Shown here piece by piece: positions 48,850 to 60,977 of a DNA stretch of 64,000 nt (position 1 is its first letter; the number at the start of each line of letters is the position of its first letter). This stretch comes from Petrolisthes cinctipes. Taxonomy: Eukaryota > Arthropoda > Malacostraca > Decapoda > Porcellanidae. Where the stretch lies: NCBI GenBank assembly GCA_033782935.1, contig JAWQEG010000508.1:677501-741500 (forward strand). The letters are read 5' to 3'. The notes under the pieces are model-generated. The model was not told the DNA's origin, made no database searches, and saw nothing but the letters and a program-made list of their open reading frames with translations. Both the position numbers and the translations under genes were made by a program.

Positions 48850-51159
48850 TATCGACTTTTTGGCACCTAAAAGATCGATTTTTAGCATGTTTTTAGCCTA
48901 TATTTTGAAAATATTCTAGCACTGTACAGATTGCTTCTGGGACCCCAAAATATTGAATTTTCGGGTGTTTTGAGCCTGAATTTGAGATATAAACGGATAC
49001 AGAAGATACATGCACATATTGACTTTGGGCACCAAAAATATCGATTTTCAGCATGTTTTGGGTCTGAATTTTGAAAATACTCTAACACGGAGTAGGCATG
49101 TACAGATCGCTTCTGGGACCCCAAAATATCGAATTTTCGGGTGTTTAGGGCCAGAATTTGAGATATAAACGGGTACAGAAAATGCATGCACATATCGACT
49201 TTTGGGCACCTAAAAGATCGATTTTCAGTATGTTTTTGGCCTGTATTTTGAAAATACTCTAACACGGAGTAGGCATGTACAGATCGCTTCTGGGACCTCT
49301 AAATATCGAATTTTCGGGTGTTTTGGGACTGAATTTGAGATATCGATTTTTTGGCACCTAAAATGTCGATTTTTAGCATGTTTTTAGCCTATATTTTGAA
49401 AATATTCTAGCACTGTGTAGGCATTTACAGATTGCTTCTGGGACCCCAAAATATTGAATTTTCGGGTGTTTTGAGCCTGAATTTGAGATATAAACGGGTA
49501 CAGAAGATACATGCACATATTGACTTTGGGCACCAAAAATATCGATTTTCAGCATGTTTTGGGCCTGAATTTTGAAAATACTCTAACACGGAGTAGGCAT
49601 GTACAGATCGCTTCTGGGACCCCAAAATATCGAATTTTCGGGTGGTTAGGGCCAGAATTTGAGATATAAACGGGTACAGAAGATGCATGCACATATCGAC
49701 TTTTGGGCACCTAAAAGATCGATTTTCAGTATGTTTTTGGCCTGTATTTTGAAAATACTCTAACACGGAGTAGGCATGTACAGATCGCTTCTGGGACCTC
49801 TAAATATCGAATTTTCGGGTGTTTTGGGACTGAATTTGAGATATCGATTTTTTGGCACCTAAAATGTCGATTTTTAGCATGTTTTTAGCCTATATTTTGA
49901 AAATATTCTAGCACTGTGTAGGCATGTACAGATTGCTTCTGGGACCCCAAAATATTGAATTTTCGGGTGTTTTGAGCCTGAATTTGAGATATAAACGGGT
50001 ACAGAAGATACATGCACATATCGACTTTTGGGCACCTAAAAGATCGATTTTCAGTATGTTTTTGGCCTGTATTTTGAAAATACTCTAACACGGAGTAGGC
50101 ATGTACAGATCGCTTCTGGGACCTCTAAATATCGAATTTTCGGGTGTTTTGGGACTGAATTTGAGATATCGATTTTTTGGCACCTAAAATGTCGATTTTT
50201 AGCATGTTTTTAGCCTATATTTTGAAAATATTCTAGCACTGTGTAGGCATGTACAGATTGCTTCTGGGACCCCAAAATATTGAATTTTCGGGTGTTTTGA
50301 GCCTGAATTTGAGATATAAACGGGTACAGAAGATACATGCACATATTGACTTTGGGCATCTAAAATATCGATTTTCAGCATGTTTTGGGCCTGTATTTTG
50401 AAAATACTCTAACACTGAGTAGGCATGTACAGATTGCTTCTGGGACCCCAAAATATTGAATTTTCGGGTGTTTTGAGCCTGAATTTGAGATATAAACGGG
50501 TACTGAAGATGCATGCACATATCGACTTTTGTGCACCTAAAAGATCGATTTTCAGTATGTTTTGAGCATGTATTTTGAAAATACTCTAACACGGAGTAGG
50601 CATGTACAGATCGCTTCTGGGACCCCTAAATATCGAATTTTCGGGTGTTTTGGGACTGAATTTGAGATATCGACTTTTTGGCACCTAAAAGATCGATTTT
50701 TAGCATGTTTTTAGCCTATATTTTGAAAATATTCTAGCACTGTACAGATTGCTTCTGGGACCCCAAAATATTGAATTTTCGGGTGTTTTGAGCCTGATTT
50801 TGAGATATAAACGGGTACTGAAGATGCATGCACATATCGACTTTTGTGCACCTAAAAGATCGATTTTCAGTATGTTTTGAGCATGTATTTTGAAAATACT
50901 CTAACACGGAGTAGGCATGTACAGATCGCTTCTGGGACCCCAAAATATCGAATTTTCGGGTGTTTTGAGCCTGAATTTGAGATATAAACGGGAACTGAAG
51001 ATGCATGCACATATCGACTTTTGTGCACCTAAAAGATCGATTTTCAGTATGTTTTGAGCATGTATTTTGAAAATACTCTAACACGGAGTAGGCATGTACA
51101 GATCGCTTCTGGGACCCCTAAATATCGAATTTTCGGGTGTTTTGGGACTGAATTTGAGA
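48850..51159 (+). repeat. Divergent partner of the 2,308-bp repeat, with E-D and A+ A junctions
   Basis: Monomer starts: B48850, C49017, D49193, E49341, C49518, D49694, E49842, D50019, E50167, F50344, A50520, B50668, A+50835, A51012. It begins as a copy of 46542 onward, then departs: E49341 is followed by C, E49842 by D and B50668 by A+. D50019 plus E50167 form a free-standing 325-bp pair. Total length to the next B (51160) is 2,310 bp, close to 2,308 by coincidence of module sizes. Confidence 0.83.
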
Positions 51160-53468
51160 TATCGACTTTTTGGCACCTAAAAGATCGATTTTTAGCATGT
51201 TTTTAGCCTATATTTTGAATATATTCTAGCACTGTACAGATTGCTTCTGGGACCCCAAAATATTGAATTTTCGGGTGTTTTGAGCCTGAATTTGAGATAT
51301 AAACGGGTACAGAAGATACATGCACATATTGACTTTGGGCACCAAAAATATCGATTTTCAGCATGTTTTGGGCCTGAATTTTTAAAATACTCTAACACGG
51401 AGTAGGCATGTACAGATCGCTTCTGGCACCCCAAAATATCGAATTTTCGGGTGTTTAGGGCAAGAATTTGAGATATAAACGGGTACAGAAGATGCATGCA
51501 CATATCGACTTTTGGGCACCTAAAAGATCGATTTTCAGTATGTTTTTGGCCTGTATTTTGAAAATACTCTAACACGGAGTAGGCATGTACAGATCTCTTC
51601 TGGGACCTCTAAATATCGAATTTTCGATTGTTTTGGGACTGAATTTGACATATCGATTTTTTGGCACCTAAAATATCGATTTTTAGCATGTTTTTAGCCT
51701 ATATTTTGAAAATATTCTAGCACTGTGTAGGCATGTACAGATTGCTTCTGGGACCCCAAAATATTGAATTTTCGGGTGTTTTGAGCCTGAATTTGAGATA
51801 TAAACGGGTACAGAAGATACATGCACATTTTGACTTTGGGCATCTAAAATATCGATTTTCAGCATGTTTTGGGCCTGTATTTTGAAAATACTCTAACACT
51901 GAGTAGGCATGTACAGATTGCTTCTGGGACCCCAAAATATTGAATTTTCGGGTGTTTTGAGCCTGAATTTGAGATATAAACGGGTACTGAAGATGCATGC
52001 ACATATCGACTTTTGTGCACCTAAAAGATCGATTTTCAGTATGTTTTGAGCATGTATTTTGAAAATACTCTAACACGGAGTAGGCATGTACAGATCGCTT
52101 CTGGGACCCCTAAATATCGAATTTTCGGGTGTTTTGGGACTGAATTTGAGATATCGACTTTTTGGCACCTAAAATATCGATTTTTAGCATGTTTTTAGCC
52201 TATATTTTGAAAATATTCTAGCACTGTGTAGGCATGTACAGATTGCTTCTGGGACCCCAAAATATTGAATTTTCGGGTGTTTTGAGCCTGATTTTGAGAT
52301 ATAAACGGGTACTGAAGATGCATGCACATATCGACTTTTGTGCACCTAAAATATCGATTTTCAGTATGTTTTGAGCATGTATTTTGAAAATACTCTAACA
52401 CGGAGTAGGCATGTACAGATCGCTTCTGGGACCCCTAAATATCGAATTTTCGGGTGTTTTGGGACTGAATTTGAGATATCGACTTTTTTGCAACTAAAAG
52501 ATCGATTTTTAGCATGTTTTTAGCCTATATTTTGAAAATATTCTAGCACTGTACAGATTGCTTCTGGGACCCCAAAATATTGAATTTTCGGGTGTTTTGA
52601 GCCTGAATTTGAGATATAAACAGGTACAGAAGATACTTGCACATATTGACTTTGGGCATCTAAAATATCGATTTTCAGCATGTTTTGGGCCTGTATTTTG
52701 AAAATACTCTAACACTGAGTAGGCATGTACAGATTGCTTCTGGGACCCCAAAATATCGAATTTTCGGGTGTTTTGAGCCTGAATTTGAGATATAAACGGG
52801 TACTGAAGATGCATGCACATATCGACTTTTGTGCACCTAAAAGATCGATTTTCAGTATGTTTTGAGCATGTATTTTGAAAATACTCTAACACGGAGTAGG
52901 CATGTGCAGATCGCTTCTGGGACCCCTAAATATCGAATTTTCGGGTGTTTTGGGACTGAATTTGAGATATCGACTTTTTGGCACCTAAAAGATCGATTTT
53001 TAGCATGTTTTTAGCCTATATTTTGAAAATATTCTAGCACTGAGTAGGCATGTACAGATTGCTTCTGGGACCCCAAAATATTGAATTTTCGGGTGTTTTG
53101 AGCCTGAATTTGAGATATAAACGGGTACAGAAGATACATGCACATATTGACTTTGGGCACCAAAAATATCGATTTTCAGCATGTTTTGGGCCTGAATTTT
53201 GAAAATACTCTAACACGGAGTAGGCATGTACAGATCGCTTCTGGGACCCCAAAATATCGAATTTTCGGGTGTTTTGAGCCTGAATTTGAGATATAAACGG
53301 GAACTGAAGATGCATGCACATATCGACTTTTGTGCACCTAAAAGATCGATTTTCAGTATGTTTTGAGCATGTATTTTGAAAATACTCTAACACGGAGTAG
53401 GCATGTACAGATCGCTTCTGGGACCCCTAAATATCGAATTTTCGGGTGTTTTGGGACTGAATATGAGA
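51160..53468 (+). repeat. 2,309-bp unit: hexamer plus contracted 1,808-bp unit
   Basis: Monomer starts: B51160, C51327, D51503, E51651, F51828, A52004, E52152, A52329, B52477, F52644, A52820, E52968, C53145, A53321. It equals the 2,800-bp composite minus its B-L-A trimer (491 bp). The C keeps the ctggcacccc and gggcaagaatttg markers of the 41-44 kb copies, and the E-A pair keeps gagcctgattttgag. Private changes include tgaatatattc near 51,217 and tgcacattttgac near 51,825. Confidence 0.86.
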
Positions 53469-55276
53469 TATCGACTTTTTGGCACCTAAAAGATCGATTT
53501 TTAGCATGTTTTTAGCCTATATTTTGAAAATATTCTAGCACTGTACAGATTGCTTCTGGGACCCCAAAATATTGAATTTTCGGGTGTTTTGAGCCTGAAT
53601 TTGAGATATAAACGGGTACAGAAGATACATGCACATATTGACTTTGGGCACCAAAAATATCGATTTTCAGCATGTTTTGGGCCTGTATTTTGAAAATACT
53701 CTAACACTGAGTAGGCATGTACAGATTGCTTCTGGGACCCCAAAATATTGAATTTTCGGGTGTTTTGAGCCTGAATTTGAGATATAAACGGGTACTGAAG
53801 ATGCATGCACATATCGACTTTTGTGCACCTAAAAGATCGATTTTCAGTATGTTTTGAGCATGTATTTTGAAAATACTCTAACACGGAGTAGGCATGTACA
53901 GATCGCTTCTGGGACCCCTAAATATCGAATTTTCGGGTGTTTTGGGACTGAATTTGAGATATCGACTTTTTGGCACCTAAAATATCGATTTTTAGCATGT
54001 TTTTAGCCTATATTTTGAAAATATTCTAGCACTGTGTAGGCATGTACAGATTGCTTCTGGGACCCCAAAATATTGAATTTTCGGGTGTTTTGAGCCTGAT
54101 TTTGAGATATAAACGGGTACTGAAGATGCATGCACATATCGACTTTTGTGCACCTAAAATATCGATTTTCAGTATGTTTTGAGCATGTATTTTGAAAATA
54201 CTCTAACACGGAGTAGGCATGTACAGATCGCTTCTGGGACCCCTAAATATCGAATTTTCGGGTGTTTTGGGACTGAATTTGAGATATCGACTTTTTGGCA
54301 CCTAAAAGATCGATTTTTAGCATGTTTTTAGCCTATATTTTGAAAATATTCTAGCACTGTACAGATTGCTTCTGGGACCCCAAAATATTGAATTTTCGGG
54401 TGTTTTGAGCCTGAATTTGAGATATAAACGGGTACAGAAGATACATGCACATATTGACTTTGGGCATCTAAAATATCGATTTTCAGCATGTTTAGGGCCT
54501 GTATTTTGAAAATACTCTAACACTGAGTAGGCATGTACAGATTGCTTCTGGGACCCCAAAATATCGAATTTTCGGGTGTTTTGAGCCTGAATTTGAGATA
54601 TAAACGGGTACTGAAGATGCATGCACATATCGACTTTTGTGCACCTAAAAGATCGATTTTCAGTATGTTTTGAGCATGTATTTTGAAAATACTCTAACAC
54701 GGAGTAGGCATGTGCAGATCGCTTCTGGGACCCCTAAATATCGAATTTTCGGGTGTTTTGGGACTGAATTTGAGATATCGACTTTTTGGCACCTAAAAGA
54801 TCGATTTTTAGCATGTTTTTAGCCTATATTTTGAAAATATTCTAGCACTGAGTAGGCATGTACAGATTGCTTCTGGGACCCCAAAATATTGAATTTTCGG
54901 GTGTTTTGAGCCTGAATTTGAGATATAAACGGGTACAGAAGATACATGCACATATTGACTTTGGGCACCAAAAATATCGATTTTCAGCATGTTTTGGGCC
55001 TGAATTTTGAAAATACTCTAACACGGAGTAGGCATGTACAGATCGCTTCTGGGACCCCAAAATATCGAATTTTCGGGTGTTTTGAGCCTGAATTTGAGAT
55101 ATAAACGGGAACTGAAGATGCATGCACATATCGACTTTTGTGCACCTAAAAGATCGATTTTCAGTATGTTTTGAGCATGTATTTTGAAAATACTCTAACA
55201 CGGAGTAGGCATGTACAGATCGCTTCTGGGACCCCTAAATATCGAATTTTCGGGTGTTTTGGGACTGAATATGAGA
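53469..55276 (+). repeat. 1,808-bp higher-order repeat (free-standing)
   Basis: Monomer starts: B53469, L53636, A53812, E53960, A54137, B54285, F54452, A54628, E54776, C54953, A55129. The eleven lengths sum to exactly 1,808 bp. The rare gggactgaatatgag variant just before B53469 (near 53,460) recurs just before B55277 (near 55,268), 1,808 bp later. This unit is the second part of the 2,800-bp composite, here without its hexamer. Confidence 0.88.
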
Positions 55277-57724
55277 TATCGACTTTTTGGCACCTAAAAG
55301 ATCGATTTTTAGCATGTTTTTAGCCTATATTTTGAAAATATTCTAGCACTGTACAGATTGCTTCTGGGACCCCAAAATATTGAATTTTCGGGTGTTTTGA
55401 GCCTGAATTTGAGATATAAACGGGTACAGAAGATACATGCACATATTGACTTTGGGCACCAAAAATATCGATTTTCAGCATGTTTTGGGCCTGTATTTTG
55501 AAAATACTCTAACACTGAGTAGGCATGTACAGATTGCTTCTGGGACCCCAAAATATTGAATTTTCGGGTGTTTTGAGCCTGAATTTGAGATATAAACGGG
55601 TACTTAAGATGCATGCACATATCGACTTTTGTGCACCTAAAAGATCGATTTTCAGTATGTTTTGAGCATGTATTTTGAAAATACTCTAACACGGAGTAGG
55701 CATGTACAGATCGCTTCTGGGACCCCTAAATATCGAATTTTCGGGTGTTTTGGGACTGAATTTGAGATATCGACTTTTTGGCACCTAAAATATCGATTTT
55801 TAGCATGTTTTTAGCCTATATTTTGAAAATATTCTAGCACTGTGTAGGCATGTACAGATTGCTTCTGGGACCCCAAAATATTGAATTTTCGGGTGTTTTG
55901 AGCCTGATTTTGAGATATAAACGGGTACTGAAGATGCATGCACATATCGACTTTGGGCATCTAAAATATCGATTTTCAGCATGTTTTGGGCCTGTATTTT
56001 GAAAATACTCTAACACTGAGTAGGCATGTACAGATTGCTTCTGGGACCCCAAAATATTGAATTTTCGGGTGTTTTGAGCCTGAATTTGAGATATAAACGG
56101 GTACTGAAGATGCATGCACATATCGACTTTTGTGCACCTAAAAGATCGATTTTCAGTATGTTTTGAGCATGTATTTTGAAAATACTCTAACACGTAGTAG
56201 GCATGTACAGATCGCTTCTGGGACCCCTAAATATCGAATTTTCGGGTGTTTTGGGACTGAATTTGAGATATCGACTTTTTGGCACCTAAAAGATCGATTT
56301 TTAGCATGTTTTTAGCCTATATTTTGAAAATATTCTAGCACTGTACAGATTGCTTCTGGGACCCCAAAATATTGAATTTTCGGGTGTTTTGAGCCTGAAT
56401 TTGAGATATAAACGGGTACTGAAGATGCATGCACATATCGACTTTTGTGCACCTAAAAGATCGATTTTCAGTATGTTTTGAGCATGTATTTTGAAAATAC
56501 TCTAACACGGAGTAGGCATGTACAGATCGCTTCTGGGACCCCTAAATATCGAATTTTCGGGTGTTTTGGGACAGAATTTGAGATATCGACTTTTTGGCAC
56601 CTAAAAGATCGATTTTTAGCATGTTTTTAGCCTATATTTTGAAAATATTCTAGCACTGTGTAGGCATGTACAGATTGCTTCTGGGACCCCAAAATATTGA
56701 ATTTTCGGGTGTTTTGAGCCTGATTTTGAGATATAAACGGGTACTGAAGATGCATGCACATATCGACTTTTGTGCACCTAAAAGATCGATTTTCAGTATG
56801 TTTTGAGCATGTATTTTGAAAATACTCTAACACGGAGTAGGCATGTACAGATCGCTTCTGGGACCCCTAAATATCGAATTTTCGGGTGTTTTGGGACTGA
56901 ATTTGAGATATCGACTTTTTGGCACCTAAAAGATCGATTTTTAGCATGTTTTTAGCCTATATTTTGAAAATATTCTAGCACTGTACAGATTGCTTCTGGG
57001 ACCCCAAAATATTGAATTTTCGGGTGTTTTGAGACTGAATTTGAGATATAAACGGGTACAGAAGATACATGCACATATTGACTTTGGGCACCAAAAATAT
57101 CGATTTTCAGCATGTTTTGGGCCTGAATTTTTTAAAATACTCTAACACGGAGTAGGCATGTACAGATCGCTTCTGGGACCCCAAAATATCGAATTTTCGG
57201 GTGTTTAGGGCCAGAATTTGAGATATAAACGGGTACAGAAGATGCATGCACATATCGACTTTTGGGCACCTAAAAGATCGATTTTCAGTATGTTTTTGGC
57301 CTGTATTTTGAAAATACTCTAACACGGAGTAGGCATGTACAGATACCTTCTGGGACCTCTAAATATCGATTTTTCGGGTGTTTTGGGACTGAATTTGAGA
57401 TATCGATTTTTTGGCACCTAAAATGTCGATTTTTAGCATGTTTTTAGCCTATATTTTGAAAATATTCTAGCACTGTGTAGGCATGTACAGATTGCTTCTG
57501 GGACCCCAAAATATTGAATTTTCGGGTGTTTTGAGCCTGAATTTGAGATATAAACGGGTACAGAAGATACATGCACATATTGACTTAGGGCATCTAAAAT
57601 ATCGATTTTCAGCATGTTTTGGGCCTGTATTTTGAAAATACTCTAACACGGAGTAGGCATGTACAGATCGCTTCTGGGACCCCTAAATATCGAATTTTCG
57701 GGTGTTTTGGGACTGAATTTGAGA
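55277..57724 (+). repeat. Partial 1,808-bp copy passing into a mixed block
   Basis: Monomer starts: B55277, L55444, A55620, E55768, F55945, A56121, B56269, A56436, E56584, A56761, B56909, C57076 (177), D57253, E57401, F-57578 (147). The first four monomers continue the 1,808-bp order, then E55768 is followed by F and not by A. F55945 starts tatcgactttgggcatct, a hybrid start between A and F, which marks the exchange point. The ttttttaaaa C at 57076 is the only copy of that variant after 37 kb. Confidence 0.82.
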
Positions 57725-58530
57725 TATCGACTTTTTGGCACCTAAAAGATCGATTTTTAGCATGTTTTTAGCCTATATTTTGAAAATATTCTAGCACTGT
57801 ACAGATTGCTTCTGGGACCCCAAAATATTGAATTTTCGGGTATTTTGAGCCTGAATTTGAGATATAAACGGGTACAGAAGATACATGCACATATTGACTT
57901 TGGGCACCAAAAATATCGATTTTCAGCATGTTTTGGGCCTGAATTTTGAAAATACTCTAACACGGAGTAGGCATGTACAGATCGCTTCTGGGACCCCAAA
58001 ATATCGAATTTTCGGGTGTTTTGAGCCTGAATTTGAGATATAAACGGGTACTGAAGATGCATGCACATATCGACTTTTGTGCACCTAAAAGATCGATTTT
58101 CAGTATGTTTTGAGCATGTATTTTGAAAATACTCTAACACGGAGTAGGCATGTACAGATCGCTTCTGGGACCCCTAAATATCGAATTTTCGTGTGTTTTG
58201 GGACTGAATTTGGGATATCGACTTTTTGGCACCTAAAAGATCGATTTTTAGCATGTTTTTAGCCTATATTTTGAAAATATTCTAGCACTGTACAGATCGC
58301 TTCTGGGACCCCAAAATATCGAATTTTCGGGTGTTTAGGGCCAGAATTTGAGATATAAACGGGTACAGAAGATGCATGCACATATCGACTTTTTTGCACC
58401 TAAAAGATCGATTTTCAGTATGTTTTTGGCCTGTATTTTGAAAATACTCTAACACGGAGTAGGCATGTACAGATCGCTTCTGGGACCTCTAAATATCGAA
58501 TTTTCGGGTGTTTTGGGACTGAATTTGAGA
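57725..58530 (+). repeat. Local duplication II, copy 1
   Basis: Monomers B57725, C57892, A58068, B58216. It matches 60172-60977 at a constant 2,447-bp offset, with shared rare variants: cgggtattttgagcc (57,838 and 60,285) and ttttcgtgtgttttggg (58,187 and 60,634). B58216 is a hybrid whose second half is C-like (gatcgctt, tttagggcc). The following D58383 has gacttttttgcacc. Confidence 0.83.
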
Positions 58531-60171
58531 TATCGATTTTTTGGCACCTAAAATGTCGATTTTTAGCATGTTTTTAGCCTATATTTTGAAAATATTCTAG
58601 CACTGTGTAGGCATGTACAGATTGCTTCTGGGACCCCAAAATATTGAATTTTCGGGTGTTTTGAGCCTGAATTTGAGATATAAACGGGTACAGAAGATAC
58701 ATGCACATATTGACTTTGGGCATCTAAAATATCGATTTTCAGCATGTTTTGGGCCTGTATTTTGAAAATACTCTAATACTGAGTAGGCATGTACAGATTG
58801 CTTCTGGGACCCCAAAATATTGAATTTTCGGGTGTTTTGAGCCTGAATTTGAGATATAAACGGGTACTGAAGATGCATGCACATATCGACTTTTGTGCAC
58901 CTAAAAGATCGATTTTCAGTATGTTTTGAGCATGTATTTTGAAAATACTCTAACACGGAGTAGGCATGTACAGATCGCTTCTGGGACCCCTAAATATCGA
59001 ATTTTCGGGTGTTTTGGGACTGAATTTGAGATATCGACTTTTTGGCACCTAAAAGATCGATTTTTAGCATGTTTTTAGCCTATATTTTGAAAATATTCTA
59101 GCACTGTGTAGGCATGTACAGATTGCTTCTGGGACCCCAAAATATTGAATTTTCGGGTGTTTTGAGCCTGAATTTGTGATATAAACGGGTACTGAAGATG
59201 CATGCACATATCGACTTTTGTGCACCTAAAAGATCGATTTTCAGTATGTTTTGAGCATGTATTTTGAAAATACTCTAACACGGAGTAGGCATGTACAGAT
59301 ACCTTCTGGGACCTCTAAATATCGAATTTTCGGGTGTTTTGGGACTGAATTTGAGATATCGATTTTTTGGCACCTAAAATGTCGATTTTTAGCATGTTTT
59401 TAGCCTATATTTTGAAAATATTCTAGCACTGTGTAGGCATGTACAGATTGCTTCTGGGACCCCAAAATATTGAATTTTCGGGTGTTTTGAGCCTGAATTT
59501 GAGATATAAACGGGTACAGAAGATACATGCACATATTGACTTTGGGCATCTAAAATATCGATTTTCAGCATGTTTTAGGCCTGTATTTTGAAAATACTCT
59601 AACACTGAGTAGGCATGTACAGATTGCTTCTGGGACCCCAAAATATTGAATTTTCGGGTGTTTTGAGCCTGAATTTGAGATATAAACGGGTACTGAAGAT
59701 GCATGCACATATCGACTTTTGTGTACCTAAAAGATCGATTTTCAGTATGTTTTGAGCATGTATTTTGAAAATACTCTAACACGGAGTAGGCATGTACAGA
59801 TCGCTTCTGGGACCCCTAAATATCGAATTTTCGGGTGTTTTGGGACTGAATTTGAGATATCGACTTTTTGGCACCTAAAAGATCTATTTTTAGCATGTTT
59901 TTAGCCTATATTTTGAAAATATTCTAGCACTGTACAGATTGCTTCTGGGACCCCAAAATATTGAATTTTCGGGTGTTTTGAGCCTGAATTTGAGATATAA
60001 ACGGGTAAAGAAGATACATGCACATATTGACTTTGGGCACCAAAAATATCGATTTTCAGCATGTTTTGGGCCTGAATTTTGAAAATACTCTAACACGGAG
60101 TAGGCATGTACAGATCGCTTCTGGGACCCCTAAATATCGAATTTTCGGGTGTTTTGGGGCTGAATTTGAGA
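58531..60171 (+). repeat. Mixed block between copies of local duplication II
   Basis: Monomer starts: E58531, F58708, A58884, E59032, A59209, E59357, F59534, A59710, B59858, C-60025 (147). A59209 has the D-type gataccttctgggacctct tail and is followed by E, so it is an A-to-D switch. C-60025 starts as C and ends as A (gacccctaaat, ggggctgaatttgaga), and it joins B60172. Confidence 0.82.
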
Positions 60172-60977
60172 TATCGACTTTTTGGCACCTAAAAGATCGA
60201 TTTTTAGCATGTTTTTAGCCTATATTTTGAAAATATTCTAGCACTGTACAGATTGCTTCTGGGACCCCAAAATATTGAATTTTCGGGTATTTTGAGCCTG
60301 AATTTGAGATATAAACGGGTACAGAAGATACATGCACATATTGACTTTGGGCACCAAAAATATCGATTTTCAGCATGTTTTGGGCCTGAATTTTGAAAAT
60401 ACTCTAACACGGAGTAGGCATGTACAGATCGCTTCTGGGACCCCAAAATATCGAATTTTCGGGTGTTTTGAGCCTGAATTTGAGATATAAACGGGTACTG
60501 AAGATGCATGCACATATCGACTTTTGTGCACCTAAAAGATCGATTTTCAGTATGTTTTGAGAATGTATTTTGAAAATACTCTAACACGGAGTAGGCATGT
60601 ACAGATCGCTTCTGGGACCCCTAAATATCGAATTTTCGTGTGTTTTGGGACTGAATTTGAGATATCGACTTTTTGGCACCTAAAAGATCGATTTTTAGCA
60701 TGTTTTTAGCCTATATTTTGAAAATATTCTAGCACTGTACAGATCGCTTCTGGGACCCCAAAATATCGAATTTTCGGGTGTTTAGGGCCAGAATTTGAGA
60801 TATAAACGGGTACAGAAGATGCATGCACATATCGACTTTTGGGCACCTAAAAGATCGATTTTCTGTATGTTTTTGGCCTGTATTTTGAAAATACTCTAAC
60901 ACGGAGTAGGCATGTACAGATACCTTCTGGGACCTCTAAATATCGAATTTTCGGGTGTTTTGGGACTGAATTTGAGA
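60172..60977 (+). repeat. Local duplication II, copy 2
   Basis: Monomers B60172, C60339, A60515, B60663 and the following D60830 repeat 57725-58530 in class, order and marker variants, including the hybrid second half of B60663. The order after this point differs: E60978 is followed by A61155 and not F. Confidence 0.83.
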
